Shown: in pieces, positions 8,260-16,770 of the stretch
How the letters are laid out: every line of letters begins with the position of its first letter
Numbering within the stretch: the first letter of the stretch is position 1
Origin: JAWVFM01 sp963771655
GTDB taxonomy: Bacteria > Actinomycetota > Thermoleophilia > Solirubrobacterales > 70-9
Direction of reading: 5' to 3'
Assembly (NCBI GenBank): GCA_963771655.1
Contig: CAVYUG010000001.1
Coordinates: forward strand, 186,001 to 250,000
DNA length: 64,000 bases
Program-made: the position numbers and the translations under genes
Notes under the pieces: generated by a model
What the model was told of the DNA's origin: nothing
The model's input: only the letters and a program-made list of their open reading frames with translations
Databases searched by the model: none

Positions 8260-9477
8260 ATGAGCTCGCCGCGCCTCAGGCTGCTCGTCGCGGCGTTCGG
8301 CGACGCCGGGCACGCCTTTCCGGCGATCGCGCTGGCGCGGGCACTTGACCGCCGGGGGCACCACGTCGTCGTCGAGACCTGGGAGCGCTGGCGCGATGCG
8401 GTCGAGGCCGAGGGGCTCCGGTTCGTCGCCGCGCAGGAGTACAGGGCGTTCGCCGGGAGCGGCGACCAGAAGCGGACCGTCCCGTCGATCGCCGAGGCGG
8501 CGCGCGCGCTTTCGCCGCTCCTCGAAGACCTTGGCCCGGACCGCGTGATCAGCGACATCCTGACGACGGCACCCCCCCTTGCCGCCGAGCTCGCGGGCCT
8601 GCCGCGAGCGACGCTGATCCCGCACGTCTACCCCGTCCACGCCGCCGGCCTGCCGTTCTACGGCTTCGGGGCGAAGCCGCCGATGACGGCGGCGGGACGC
8701 GGGCTGTGGCGGGTGGCGACTCCCGTCCTCGAGGCAGGGCTGCGGCGCGGGCGGCGGGAGCTCAATGAGACGCGGGGGGCACTCGGACTGCCTGAGCTCG
8801 ACGAATACCACGGCGCCATCAGCCGCGAGCTGGCGCTCGTCGCGACGTTCCCGCAGCTCGAGTACCCGCGGCGATGGCCGGCTGGGGTTCACGTGACTGG
8901 CCCGATGGCCTTCGAATCGCCGTACGCCGACGTCGAGCTGCCCGAGGGCGACGGCCCGCTCGTGGTGGTCGCGCCGAGCACCGCGAAGGACCGGAGCGCT
9001 GCACTGGTGCGGCGTTCGCTCGACGCCCTCGCTGACGAGCCAGTGCGGGTGCTCGCGACCACGAACCGCGCCGTTCCGGCCGGCGACATCGAGGCCCCGG
9101 CCGACGCGCGCGTCGTCGACTGGGTCTCCTACTCCCAGGTGATGCCGGAGGCGGCGCTCGTCATCTGCCACGGCGGCCACGGAACGGTGGTGCGGGCGCT
9201 GGCCGCCGGGGTGCCCGTGCTCTCATGCGGCTCAGCCGGCGACATGGGTGAGAACGGGGCGCGGGTCGCGTGGGCCGGAGCCGGGCTCGCGGTGCCGCGG
9301 CGGCTCGCGCACGCGCCGGCGATCAGGTGGGCGGCGAGGCGACTGCTCGCCGAGCGAAGCTTCCGGGAGCGGGCCCGCGCGATCGCAGCGTGGTCGGCGC
9401 GGAACGATGGAGCGGCTCGCGCCGCGAGCCTGATCGAGCTCCGGGGGTGGGACTCGAACCCACAACCTTCGCGTTAA
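8260..9477 (+). CDS. UDP-glycosyltransferase-like (MGT/GtfB type) protein
   Basis: A GT-B fold glycosyltransferase, about 405 residues. The N-terminal FGDAGHAFPAIALARAL is the acceptor-domain start typical of macrolide or glycolipid glycosyltransferases. The C-terminal donor motif CHGGHGTVVRALAAGVPVL is clear. ATG 8260 is preferred; TTG 8236 would extend into the divergent gene's promoter. The last about 13 codons are read from the antisense strand of tRNA-Asn, giving the typical tail DSNPQPSR. The natural end of the protein may have been lost or may genuinely use this stop. The substrate is unknown. Confidence 0.85.
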   Translation: MSSPRLRLLVAAFGDAGHAFPAIALARALDRRGHHVVVETWERWRDAVEAEGLRFVAAQEYRAFAGSGDQKRTVPSIAEAARALSPLLEDLGPDRVISDILTTAPPLAAELAGLPRATLIPHVYPVHAAGLPFYGFGAKPPMTAAGRGLWRVATPVLEAGLRRGRRELNETRGALGLPELDEYHGAISRELALVATFPQLEYPRRWPAGVHVTGPMAFESPYADVELPEGDGPLVVVAPSTAKDRSAALVRRSLDALADEPVRVLATTNRAVPAGDIEAPADARVVDWVSYSQVMPEAALVICHGGHGTVVRALAAGVPVLSCGSAGDMGENGARVAWAGAGLAVPRRLAHAPAIRWAARRLLAERSFRERARAIAAWSARNDGAARAASLIELRGWDSNPQPSR

Positions 9478-9510
9478 CAGCGCGTCGCTCTGCCATTGAG
9501 CTACCCCGGA
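9439..9510 (-). tRNA. tRNA-Asn(GTT)
   Basis: A cloverleaf of 72 bases on the minus strand with acceptor TCCGGGG/CCCCGGA, anticodon loop CTGTTAA (anticodon GTT), T-loop GTTCGAGTCC and discriminator G. CCA is not encoded. It lies about 80 bases downstream of dnaG on the same strand, and its 3' half overlaps the end of the glycosyltransferase on the other strand. Confidence 0.95.
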
Positions 9511-9589
9511 CCGTCGAGCCGGGTCACGCGCACGTGCGCGGGCCCCGACGGGCCAAAACTGTAGTACGCCGCCGCGCGACGGCGGCCCG

Positions 9590-11362
9590 TCAGACCGTCT
9601 CGCGCCCGAAGACCCGCTCCTTGAGGTCGGCGCGCTGGCGCTGGAGCTCGACCGGCGGTGGGGCTCCCTCCCGCTCGGCGGCCGCGATGCGGTCCTCGAC
9701 CATCCGGAGGTCGAGCTCGAGGAAGTTCTGCTCCATAGCCTGTGAGGTAGCCGGCTCTCGCTCCGCGAGCATCACGAGCTCGGTGACGAGGGCGAGGAGC
9801 TGCTCGTCGTCGCGAGGAAGGTCGGCGAGCGGCGCATCGATGTGGTCGACGAGCCAGCCGCGCGCGCGCCGGGCGAGCTCCGATGAGAGGTGCTCCGGCG
9901 TCAGCCGCTCGAGGATATGCCGGCCGTCCTTCGGCGAGGCCAGGCACATGGCGAGCAGCGCCCGCTCGCGGCGCTCACGAGCGCTGATCGGCGCCGAGGG
10001 GGCGGACGCCGGGGCTCCGGACTGGCGGACGGCGGGGGCATCAGACCCCGCGCTGCGGCCCCCACCGGCAATCCGCCGCGTGACGAGGGCCGGATCGGCA
10101 TCGAGCCTGTCGGCGACCTCGCGAGCAAGTTCGTCGCGGCTGATCGTCTCCCCCATGGCCGCAAGCACGGGCACGACCTCGTCGAGCGCTCGGTCGCGGC
10201 CGCCCGGGGTGGCGAGGTCGGCCCCGTCGAGCACAGAGCGGACGTGGAAGACGGGCATCTCGACAGCGTCGTCGATCAGCTCGCGCAGGCGATCGACCTG
10301 ACCCTCGCCCAGCATGTCGGCCGGGTCCTCGCCGGGAGGCATCGCTGCGACACGCAGCCGAACGCTCCTGCTCCCGGCCACTCGCTGGGCGCGCAGCATC
10401 GCCTCACGGCCGGCGCGGTCGGCGTCGAGCGCCAGGATCACCTCGTCGGTGTGCGAGGCGAGGATCGACAGCTGGTCCGGCGTGATCGCGGTGCCCATGA
10501 TCGCCACCGTCTCCTCGATGCCCGCCCGGTGCGCGGCCAGCACGTCGGTGTAGCCCTCCACCACGACGGCCCGCCGCCGCTTCGCGATCGCGGGACGCGC
10601 CCGCTCGATGCCGTAGAGGGTGCGGCTCTTGTTGTAGAGCTCGCCGTCGGGCGAGTTCAGGTACTTCGGCTTCGTGTCCGGGGATAGCGCCCGCGCGCCG
10701 AACCCCTGCATCCGCCCGCGCGCGTCGCGAACCGGGAACGTGATCCGCGCCCGAAAGCGGTCGTAGTGTCCGCCCTTGCGACCCTTCTGCACGAGCCCCG
10801 CCCCCTCGAGCTCGGCAACCGTAAAGCCGGCCCTTTGGCCGTGGGTGAGAACCTGGTCCCATGCGCTCGGCGCGTACCCCACGCCGAACGCCTCGAGCAT
10901 CTCGGCGCCGAGCCCCCGCGCCTCCAGGTATTCCCGCGCCTTTGCGGCCTTCGGCGAGTCGCTGAGGTACGCGCGATAGAAGGCCGCCGTCCGCTCCAGC
11001 GCCTGGCCGAGCCGCTCGCGGCGCCGGCGCGCCTCCTCCGCCCTCGGGTCCTCCTTCTCCCGCTCGACGTCGACCCCGTACCGATCGGCGAGCGACTCCA
11101 CCGCCTCGGGGAACGGCAGTCCCTCCTTCTCCTCGACGAACTTGATGACGTCGCCGCCCACCCCGCACCCGAAGCAGTGGTAGAGCTTCGCCTGCGGGTC
11201 GACGGAGAACGAGGGCGAGCGCTCGTCGTGGAACGGGCACAGCCCCATGTAGCTCGCGCCGCTGCGCCGCAGATCGGTGTGCGCGGAGATGATCTCGACG
11301 ATGTTCGCCGCCTCCTTCACCCGCTCGATGGTGTCGTGGGTGAAGGTCCCCCCCGCGCTCAC
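9590..11362 (-). CDS. dnaG: DNA primase
   Basis: DnaG makes RNA primers at the replication fork. At 590 residues it is of normal length. The N-terminal zinc ribbon is seen as CPFHDERSPSF and YHCFGCGVGGD (residues about 40-65). The Toprim centre follows with VVVEGYTDVLAAH and LALDADRAGREAM (about residues 255-320). A C-terminal DnaB-interacting helical domain follows. GTG 11362 overlaps the stop of a tiny upstream ORF in a GTGA junction, so it is coupled to the dgt operon. Confidence 0.97.
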   Translation of the reverse strand: MSAGGTFTHDTIERVKEAANIVEIISAHTDLRRSGASYMGLCPFHDERSPSFSVDPQAKLYHCFGCGVGGDVIKFVEEKEGLPFPEAVESLADRYGVDVEREKEDPRAEEARRRRERLGQALERTAAFYRAYLSDSPKAAKAREYLEARGLGAEMLEAFGVGYAPSAWDQVLTHGQRAGFTVAELEGAGLVQKGRKGGHYDRFRARITFPVRDARGRMQGFGARALSPDTKPKYLNSPDGELYNKSRTLYGIERARPAIAKRRRAVVVEGYTDVLAAHRAGIEETVAIMGTAITPDQLSILASHTDEVILALDADRAGREAMLRAQRVAGSRSVRLRVAAMPPGEDPADMLGEGQVDRLRELIDDAVEMPVFHVRSVLDGADLATPGGRDRALDEVVPVLAAMGETISRDELAREVADRLDADPALVTRRIAGGGRSAGSDAPAVRQSGAPASAPSAPISARERRERALLAMCLASPKDGRHILERLTPEHLSSELARRARGWLVDHIDAPLADLPRDDEQLLALVTELVMLAEREPATSQAMEQNFLELDLRMVEDRIAAAEREGAPPPVELQRQRADLKERVFGRETV

Positions 11363-11421
11363 AGGCCCCTCAGTTCGCGCTCGGCCCGAATCAGGGCTCC
11401 TTTGTTCAGCCTCGCGCTCAC
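11359..11421 (-). CDS. Tiny ORF between dgt and dnaG
   Basis: A 20-codon frame VSARLNKGALIRAERELRGL. Its GTG start (11421) overlaps the dgt stop as GTGA, and its TGA overlaps the dnaG GTG, again as GTGA. GAGGAG and GAGGGG precede the two starts at good spacing. It could be a translational coupler or a real microprotein. Chance is possible given its size. Confidence 0.35.
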   Translation of the reverse strand: MSARLNKGALIRAERELRGL

Positions 11422-12455
11422 AGCGGCAGCTCCTCGGGCAGGGCGAGCCGCCTGAACGTCGCGATGCAGAATCGATCCGTCATCCCGGCCACGTAGTCGA
11501 TCACGCGCTGGGCCTCGTCGGCATCCGGGCTCACCGCGGGCACCTCGTCGGGATGGTCGAGGTAGTGGCCCACGAGGCCTCGCACGGTCCACTCGACCCG
11601 GGCGTGCTCGCTGCGGGCCGCGGGGCCCAGATACACGCGCTCGAACATGAAGTCGCGGAGCCTCAGCATCGCCGCGCCGACCTCGTCGCTCTGGACGATG
11701 TCGCCGGCCGCGCGGGAGGTCGCGACGAGGTCGGTGACGAGCGCGTCGATCCGCCGCGAGCCGGTGGGCCCGAGAAGCTCGATCTCCTCTCCCGGCAGGT
11801 CGCCCGGGGCGAGGATCCCGGCGCGCAGGGCGTCGTCGATGTCGTGGTTGATGTAGGCAAAGCGATCGACGATCCGGACGATGCGGCCCTCAAGCGTCGC
11901 CGGCGTGCCCTCTCCGGTGTGGTTGAGGATCCCATCCCGAACGGGCTCGGTGAGGTTGAGCCCGCGCCCGTCGCGCTCGAGCGCATCGACGACACGCAGC
12001 GAGTGCTCGTTGTGCCTGAAGCCCCTCCCGGTGCGCTCTCGAAGGACCCGGTCGAGCGCCTCCTCGCCGATGTGGCCGAAGGGCGGATGGCCGAGGTCGT
12101 GACCGAGCCCGATCGCCTCGGCCAGGTCCTCGTTCAGCCCGAGGGCCCGGGCGACGGTCCGCGCAATCGCCGACGCCTCGATCGTGTGCGTGAGGCGCGT
12201 TCGGTAGTGGTCTCCCTCGGGCGCCACGAACACCTGCGTCTTGTGCTTGAGGCGCCGGAAGGCCTTCGCGTGAACGATCCGGTCGCGGTCCCGCTGAAAG
12301 GGGGTCCGCAAGGCGCTGTCGGGCTCGGGCTCACGACGGAGAGCGGGATATGACGGCGTTGCCAGCTCCCACAGCCACTCGGCCTCCCATGCGCGAACAC
12401 GGCCCTCCAGCGAATCGACGCCCAGCCCTTCGACCCTGTTCGCTGCCGCGGCCAC
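11418..12455 (-). CDS. dgt: dGTPase-like HD-domain deoxynucleotide triphosphohydrolase
   Basis: 345 residues. The HD signature is seen as RLTHTIEASAIART and GLGHDLGHPPFGHIGEEALD, where H, HD and D bind the metal. The block FQRDRDRIVHAKAFRRLKHKTQVF before it is characteristic of deoxyguanosinetriphosphate triphosphohydrolase-like proteins. It hydrolyses dNTPs to deoxynucleosides and tripolyphosphate. It lies directly upstream of dnaG, a common actinobacterial pairing. Confidence 0.93.
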   Translation of the reverse strand: MAAAANRVEGLGVDSLEGRVRAWEAEWLWELATPSYPALRREPEPDSALRTPFQRDRDRIVHAKAFRRLKHKTQVFVAPEGDHYRTRLTHTIEASAIARTVARALGLNEDLAEAIGLGHDLGHPPFGHIGEEALDRVLRERTGRGFRHNEHSLRVVDALERDGRGLNLTEPVRDGILNHTGEGTPATLEGRIVRIVDRFAYINHDIDDALRAGILAPGDLPGEEIELLGPTGSRRIDALVTDLVATSRAAGDIVQSDEVGAAMLRLRDFMFERVYLGPAARSEHARVEWTVRGLVGHYLDHPDEVPAVSPDADEAQRVIDYVAGMTDRFCIATFRRLALPEELPL

Positions 12456-12525
12456 CCGAGGTGGAGCATAGGGTCAGCTGGCGCACCGAATGCGCCGGAA
12501 TCCGCGCAAAAAGCGCGACTGCGCT

Positions 12526-13014
12526 CTACCGGAGATCGCGCGCGAGCTCGAGATAGAACTGCCGGAAGCCCTCACGCTCGTAGAAGCGCAGGGCGCCCTC
12601 GTTCGTGTGGAGGAGCCCGACCTCGAGCGTCTCTGCCCCGCGTCCCCGCGCCCAGTCCTCAGTCGCGCGGATGAGCGCCGCGCCGACCCCTCCCCCGCGG
12701 TCGTCCGGGAGGACGGACAGCGTCTCGATCTCCACCACCGCCTTCCCGAAGTCCCAGGTTGCCGGCGGCGGGTTGACCGTGAGCATCGCGTAGCCCACGA
12801 GCCTGCCATCGCGCTCGGCGACTAGCAGCGCCGCGTCCTCGCCGCGCACCCACTCCTCGTACTGGGCGCGCCGGCGCCGCCAGCTCTCCTCGAAGGGGTT
12901 GACGCCCCCCACTCCCTCGGCCAGGCCGCGATGGTGCTCGTAGAGCGCCCTCCACAGCGGCTCGAGGTCGCCGACGCGCTCAGCGCTCGCCTCCGATACG
13001 CGTACCTCGGACAT
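12526..13014 (-). CDS. GNAT family N-acetyltransferase
   Basis: 162 residues from ATG 13014. The acetyl-CoA motif A is seen as LSVLPDDRGGGVGAALIRA, with the C-terminal NEGALRFYEREGFRQFYLEL typical of RimI-like GNATs. The substrate is unknown. It lies between recO and dgt on the same strand. Confidence 0.85.
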   Translation of the reverse strand: MSEVRVSEASAERVGDLEPLWRALYEHHRGLAEGVGGVNPFEESWRRRRAQYEEWVRGEDAALLVAERDGRLVGYAMLTVNPPPATWDFGKAVVEIETLSVLPDDRGGGVGAALIRATEDWARGRGAETLEVGLLHTNEGALRFYEREGFRQFYLELARDLR

Positions 13015-13024
13015 GCGGCCCAGC

Positions 13025-13777
13025 TTAGGCGGCGGTGCGAAGGCGCACGTGCGCATGGTGCTCGAGCGTCGAGGCGATCGCCCGCTCGACCTGCCGCAGC
13101 GCGCCGGGCGCCGCCGCGGGTGCGGCGGCGAGCGGCTGGCCGAGCGCCTCGACCATGAACCGATGCGCCTCGGCGGACAGCTCGAACCCATCGCGCTCGC
13201 ACGACGCGCAAACCACCCCGCCGGCGGCGCCGGAGAAGCCCGCGAGCCCGTCGGCCTCGCCGCAGCGCGCGCAGGAGGCGAGCTCGGGGGCGAAGCCCGC
13301 CGCAAGGGCCAGCTTGAGACGAAACGCGAGCGCCGTGCCGAGCCCGGCCGCGCCGTCAACCGCCGGGAACGGCGAGACCCCGCTTGGTGGCTCCTGTCCG
13401 TCGAGCAACGCCAGGTAGCGGCAGAGGAGGTTGTACGCGGCCGGGTTTGCCTCCTCGCCGTCGAGGAGCCTCAGGATCGCGTCGCAGCCACGCGCCGCCG
13501 CCGCCAGCGCCGGCCCGCTCGAGCGCAGGTTCGGGTGCCCGGCAACCGTATGCGCCGCGGTGACCGTCGCGAGCTCGCCACGGCCGCGATGGAGCACCAG
13601 GTCGAGCCGGAAGAACGGCTCGAGGCGCCCGCCGAAGCGCGACTTCGGCCGCCGCACCCCCTTCGCGATCGCCCCGATCCGCCCTTGCGAGGAGCTGTAC
13701 AGGTGCAGCACCCGGTCGGCCTCGCCGTAGCGGATCGTGCGGAGGACCACCGCCTCGGTCTTGAACGTGCCTGCCAT
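13025..13777 (-). CDS. recO: DNA repair protein RecO
   Basis: 250 residues. The N-terminal OB-fold starts TEAVVLRTIRYGEADRVLHL and continues GRIGAIAKGVRRPKSRFGGR, the RecO signature. The C-terminal domain has two Cys pairs (CARC and CASC) for zinc. It loads RecA onto SSB-coated gaps with RecF/RecR. It starts at ATG 13777. Confidence 0.93.
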   Translation of the reverse strand: MAGTFKTEAVVLRTIRYGEADRVLHLYSSSQGRIGAIAKGVRRPKSRFGGRLEPFFRLDLVLHRGRGELATVTAAHTVAGHPNLRSSGPALAAAARGCDAILRLLDGEEANPAAYNLLCRYLALLDGQEPPSGVSPFPAVDGAAGLGTALAFRLKLALAAGFAPELASCARCGEADGLAGFSGAAGGVVCASCERDGFELSAEAHRFMVEALGQPLAAAPAAAPGALRQVERAIASTLEHHAHVRLRTAA

Positions 13778-13824
13778 GCGGGGCCGGAAAGGATGGCGTT
13801 CGACCCGGACGGTTTGCCACCTAG

Positions 13825-13874
13825 CGCGAACGTCCCGCGATACCGCCTCTAGCCCCTACTCAGGGACGTTCGCG
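13825..13874. repeat. 50-bp interrupted palindrome, copy 1
   Basis: The arms CGCGAACGTCCC (13825-13836) and GGGACGTTCGCG (13863-13874) are perfect 12-base complements with a 26-base spacer. The right arm lies inside the last codons (AANVP) of the P1 peptidase and the rest in the gap before recO. The same arms and the same spacer length recur at 59303-59352. Confidence 0.85.
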
Positions 13875-14800
13875 GCTTGGGTCACCGCGTCGCGGACCGC
13901 GGCAGCCGTGAGCGTCGCCGCCAGGGTTCCCACCTGGATCGACGTGAACCGGTCCGCCCTTCCCGTTCCCGACGCAAGGCAGAACACGACGTCGCCGTCG
14001 ACGTCGGAGTAGACGGGGTCGACCGCGCGCGCGATCCCCGCGCTCGCCATCATCGCGATCCGCGCGCAGCCCGGCTTGTCGAGCGGGGCATCGGTCATCA
14101 CGCAGACGAGGGTCGTGTTGAGCTCGGCGATGCCCGTCCAGTCGGGCGGGCCCTCCATGGACTCGATCAGGTCCTGGGTGCGGACCATCGATCCGTCGTC
14201 GGAGCGCGGCCCGCCCAAGAGCTCGCCGCCGGCACCCACCACGTCGCCGAACGCGTTCACGACCGCGAGCGCCGCGACCGCGTCGCCGCGCCCGGTCGCG
14301 CCGCCCGCGTAACCGACCCCGCTCCGCACGCAGCGCTCGCGCCCGAGCACCTTGCCGACCGCGGTTCCCGTCCCGGCGCCGACCAGCCCACGCTCCGGCA
14401 CCCCCTCTCGAGCAGCCTCGCAGGCGGCGTAGCCTGCCTCCGGCCCGGGCCGCGCCCGCGGATCGCCCTGCGCCAGGTCGTAGACGACCGCGGCCGGGAC
14501 GATTGGCACGATGCCGCCGGGAGTCGGATAGCCCCTCTCGTGCTCCTCGAGCCAGCGCACGACGCCGTCGGCAGCAGCGAGGCCGAAGGCGCTGCCGCCG
14601 GTCAGGAGCACGGCGGTGGCCTGATCGGTGCCCGCCAGCGGTCCGATCACGTCGGTCTCCCGGGTGCCCGGGCCGCCACCGCGGACGTCGACGCCCGCTC
14701 GGCTCCCGGGCGGGGCGAGAACCACCGTGCATCCGGTCGCGCCGTGGACGTCGGTGAGATGCCCGACCGCGAAGCCGGAGGGCGGCGGCGCGTCCCTCAC
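13856..14800 (-). CDS. P1 family (S58, DmpA-like) peptidase
   Basis: 314 residues from GTG 14800, which overlaps the mutM stop as GTGA. The family features are seen: VGHLTDVHGATGCTVVLAPP at the start, LLTGGSAFGLAAADGVVRWL, and the internal autoprocessing-type region NTTLVCVMTDAPLDK. S58 proteins are N-terminal-nucleophile aminopeptidases, usually cytoplasmic. The physiological substrate is unknown. The last codons form one arm of the 50-bp palindrome. Confidence 0.88.
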   Translation of the reverse strand: MRDAPPPSGFAVGHLTDVHGATGCTVVLAPPGSRAGVDVRGGGPGTRETDVIGPLAGTDQATAVLLTGGSAFGLAAADGVVRWLEEHERGYPTPGGIVPIVPAAVVYDLAQGDPRARPGPEAGYAACEAAREGVPERGLVGAGTGTAVGKVLGRERCVRSGVGYAGGATGRGDAVAALAVVNAFGDVVGAGGELLGGPRSDDGSMVRTQDLIESMEGPPDWTGIAELNTTLVCVMTDAPLDKPGCARIAMMASAGIARAVDPVYSDVDGDVVFCLASGTGRADRFTSIQVGTLAATLTAAAVRDAVTQAANVPE

Positions 14801-15654
14801 CGCCGCGACCTCGCTCGAACCCGCCGGCGCCGGAGCCGCCGCTGGCAGCCGGGGCAGAAGTACGTCGAGCGCCCTCCGACGACGATGCGGCGGATCACCT
14901 CGCCGCACCGCCGGCACTCCTCGCCGGCCCGCATGTGGACGAGGAACTCGTCCTGCATCGTGCCCTCCTCCCCGCGCGCGTCGCGGTAGTCGTCGATCGA
15001 CGCCCCCCCGTTCGCGAGCGCCACCTCGAGCGTGTCGACGATTGCGGCGCTGAGCTCCTCGCAGTGCTCCATGCGCATCGACCCCGCGGGCGAAAGTGGA
15101 TGGAGACGCGCGCGCCACAGCGCCTCGTCGGCGTAGATGTTGCCGATTCCCGCAACCCCGGACTGGTCGAGCAGGAAGGACTTGAGGGGCGCCCGCCTGC
15201 CCAGGGCCACCCGCCCGAGCGCCTCAGGCGTCAGCTGGTCGGACAACGGCTCGATGCCCACCCGCCCTTCGAAGTACCCCTCCACCCCGCCCGCCGGCAG
15301 CAGAACCGCCTGCCCGAAGCGCCGTGGGTCCGTGAAGCGGAGGGTCCGTCCGTCGTCGAGCTCGAGCTCCGCGCGGAGCCAGCGGTCGTCTCCGTCCCCG
15401 TGCGAGAGAACGAGGTTGCCGGTCATCCGAAGGTGCATGACCAGCGCCTCACCGCCGTCCAGCCCGATCAACAGGTACTTGCCGCGCCGGCCAACCGACT
15501 CGATGCGCCTGCCGGCGAGTCGCCGCTCGACCCGCGAGGGGCGCGCGGGACGAGTCCATCGCTCGTCGTAGATGCGGGCCCGTTTGATCGCAAGCCCAGT
15601 GATCTCGGGCTCGAGCTGGCGACGAATCGTCTCGACCTCGGGGAGCTCGGGCAC
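14797..15654 (-). CDS. mutM: Formamidopyrimidine-DNA glycosylase
   Basis: 285 residues. The N-terminal PELPEVET contains the catalytic Pro and Glu. VMHLRMTGNL and the helix-two-turn-helix GIGNIYADEALWRARLHP are present. The C-terminal zinc finger is CRRCGEVI...YFCPGC. It removes oxidised purines (8-oxoguanine) and nicks the abasic site. The tail RRLRRRRVRARSRR is unusually Arg-rich. Confidence 0.96.
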   Translation of the reverse strand: MPELPEVETIRRQLEPEITGLAIKRARIYDERWTRPARPSRVERRLAGRRIESVGRRGKYLLIGLDGGEALVMHLRMTGNLVLSHGDGDDRWLRAELELDDGRTLRFTDPRRFGQAVLLPAGGVEGYFEGRVGIEPLSDQLTPEALGRVALGRRAPLKSFLLDQSGVAGIGNIYADEALWRARLHPLSPAGSMRMEHCEELSAAIVDTLEVALANGGASIDDYRDARGEEGTMQDEFLVHMRAGEECRRCGEVIRRIVVGGRSTYFCPGCQRRLRRRRVRARSRR

Positions 15655-15688
15655 CCCCCGGTTCTAGCACCCGCGGTTATTCCGGTGA

Positions 15689-15734
15689 GGAGCTTTAGCT
15701 CCGAAAGCAGCGTGTAAGGGCGCCGAAGGCGCCC
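15689..15734 (-). terminator. Tandem hairpins between xerD and mutM
   Basis: Downstream of xerD on the minus strand is GGGCGCC-TTC-GGCGCCC (15718-15734), followed by TTACA, then a second small hairpin GGAGC-TAAA-GCTCC (15689-15702). There is no long T run. It is probably a weak or Rho-assisted terminator or processing site. Confidence 0.5.
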
Positions 15735-15748
15735 GCAATGTATTCGGC

Positions 15749-16723
15749 TCAGTGAAGCTGGGCCCGCGGGTGCGCGCGGAAGTACGCGTCCTTGATCTCC
15801 TTGCTGCCCAGGTGCGTGTAGAGCTGCGTCGTCGCGACGTCGGCGTGCCCGAGCATCTCCTGGACCGAGCGCAGGTCGCACCCGCCCGCGAGGAGGTGGG
15901 TCGCGAAGGTGTGCCGGAGCGTGTGCGGGCTCATCTTTCCGTTGAGCCCCACGATCTCGGCGTGACGCTGGATGATCTTGTAAAGGCCCTGGCGGGTCAG
16001 CGGACCGCCGCGGAAGTTCACGAAGAGCTTCGCCTCGGACTTCGACCCGACGAGGTTGGGCCGGCCCGAGCGCAGGTATCGCTCCACCGCGCCCGCCGCC
16101 TGGCTTCCAAGCGGCACGGTCCGCTCCTTCGAGCCCTTCCCGCGGGCGCGCAGGAACCCGCGGCGGAAGTCGAGGTCGCCGGCCTCGAGGCCAATGGCCT
16201 CCGACGCGCGAAGGCCGCAGCCGTACATCACCTCGAGCAGCGCCCGGTCGCGAAGTGAGATCTCGTCCGATCCAGAGACACTCTCGAGGAGCCGCTTCAC
16301 CTCGCCATAGCCGAGCACGTGCGGAAGCTTCCGCCCACGCGCCGGCGTGACCAGGGTCGCGGTCGGGTCGGCGTCGACGAGCTCCTCGCGGCGCAGGTGG
16401 CGGTAGAACGAGCGCAGGGCGGCCGCCTTCCGGCTCACCGTGGCCGGCGAGCACGGCGGGTGCGCCTCCGTGTCCTCGGTCGCCGGTCGACCCGTCGCCA
16501 GGTCGGCGAGGAAGTCCGCGACGTCGCCTCGCTCGGCCTCGATCGCGCCGCGCCCTCGTCGCGCCAGGAACGCGCCGTACTGCAGGAGATCCGTGCGATA
16601 GGCGTCGAGCGTGTTGCGGGCGAGCCCGCGCTCGAACTCGAGGTACGCGAGGAAGTCGAGGACGAGGGCCTCGAAGCGCGCCTCGACGGCGCGCTCCTCG
16701 CTCTCTGGGACGGCGATAGCCAT
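15749..16723 (-). CDS. xerD: Tyrosine recombinase XerD
   Basis: 324 residues. The N-terminal core-binding domain reads FLAYLEFERGLARNTLDAYR. The catalytic residues are visible: Arg in YGCGLRASEAIGL, Lys in GKGSKERTVPL, HTLRHTFATHLL, and the final HADVATTQLYTH with the nucleophile Tyr. It resolves chromosome dimers at dif. A 20-residue insertion (ATGRPATEDTEAHPPCS) follows the first helices. Its place next to a Nudix gene matches the mycobacterial order. Confidence 0.92.
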   Translation of the reverse strand: MAIAVPESEERAVEARFEALVLDFLAYLEFERGLARNTLDAYRTDLLQYGAFLARRGRGAIEAERGDVADFLADLATGRPATEDTEAHPPCSPATVSRKAAALRSFYRHLRREELVDADPTATLVTPARGRKLPHVLGYGEVKRLLESVSGSDEISLRDRALLEVMYGCGLRASEAIGLEAGDLDFRRGFLRARGKGSKERTVPLGSQAAGAVERYLRSGRPNLVGSKSEAKLFVNFRGGPLTRQGLYKIIQRHAEIVGLNGKMSPHTLRHTFATHLLAGGCDLRSVQEMLGHADVATTQLYTHLGSKEIKDAYFRAHPRAQLH

Positions 16724-16770
16724 GCGGGGTGGTTTCGCCCCGCGGCGCCCTCCCCTCCCGGTGCAAACCG

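Noticed and set aside
9448..9477. Peptide tail GWDSNPQPSR as a conserved protein motif
   Set aside because: It is the standard translation of the antisense strand of a tRNA gene, not a protein signature. The same holds for GWIRTTDLRIMSPLL at the end of the integrase.
13811..13818. GGTTTGCC, the complement of the GEMM motif GGCAAACC, near recO
   Set aside because: The second invariant block GCAAAGCC and the paired stems are missing nearby, so it is not a second c-di-GMP riboswitch.
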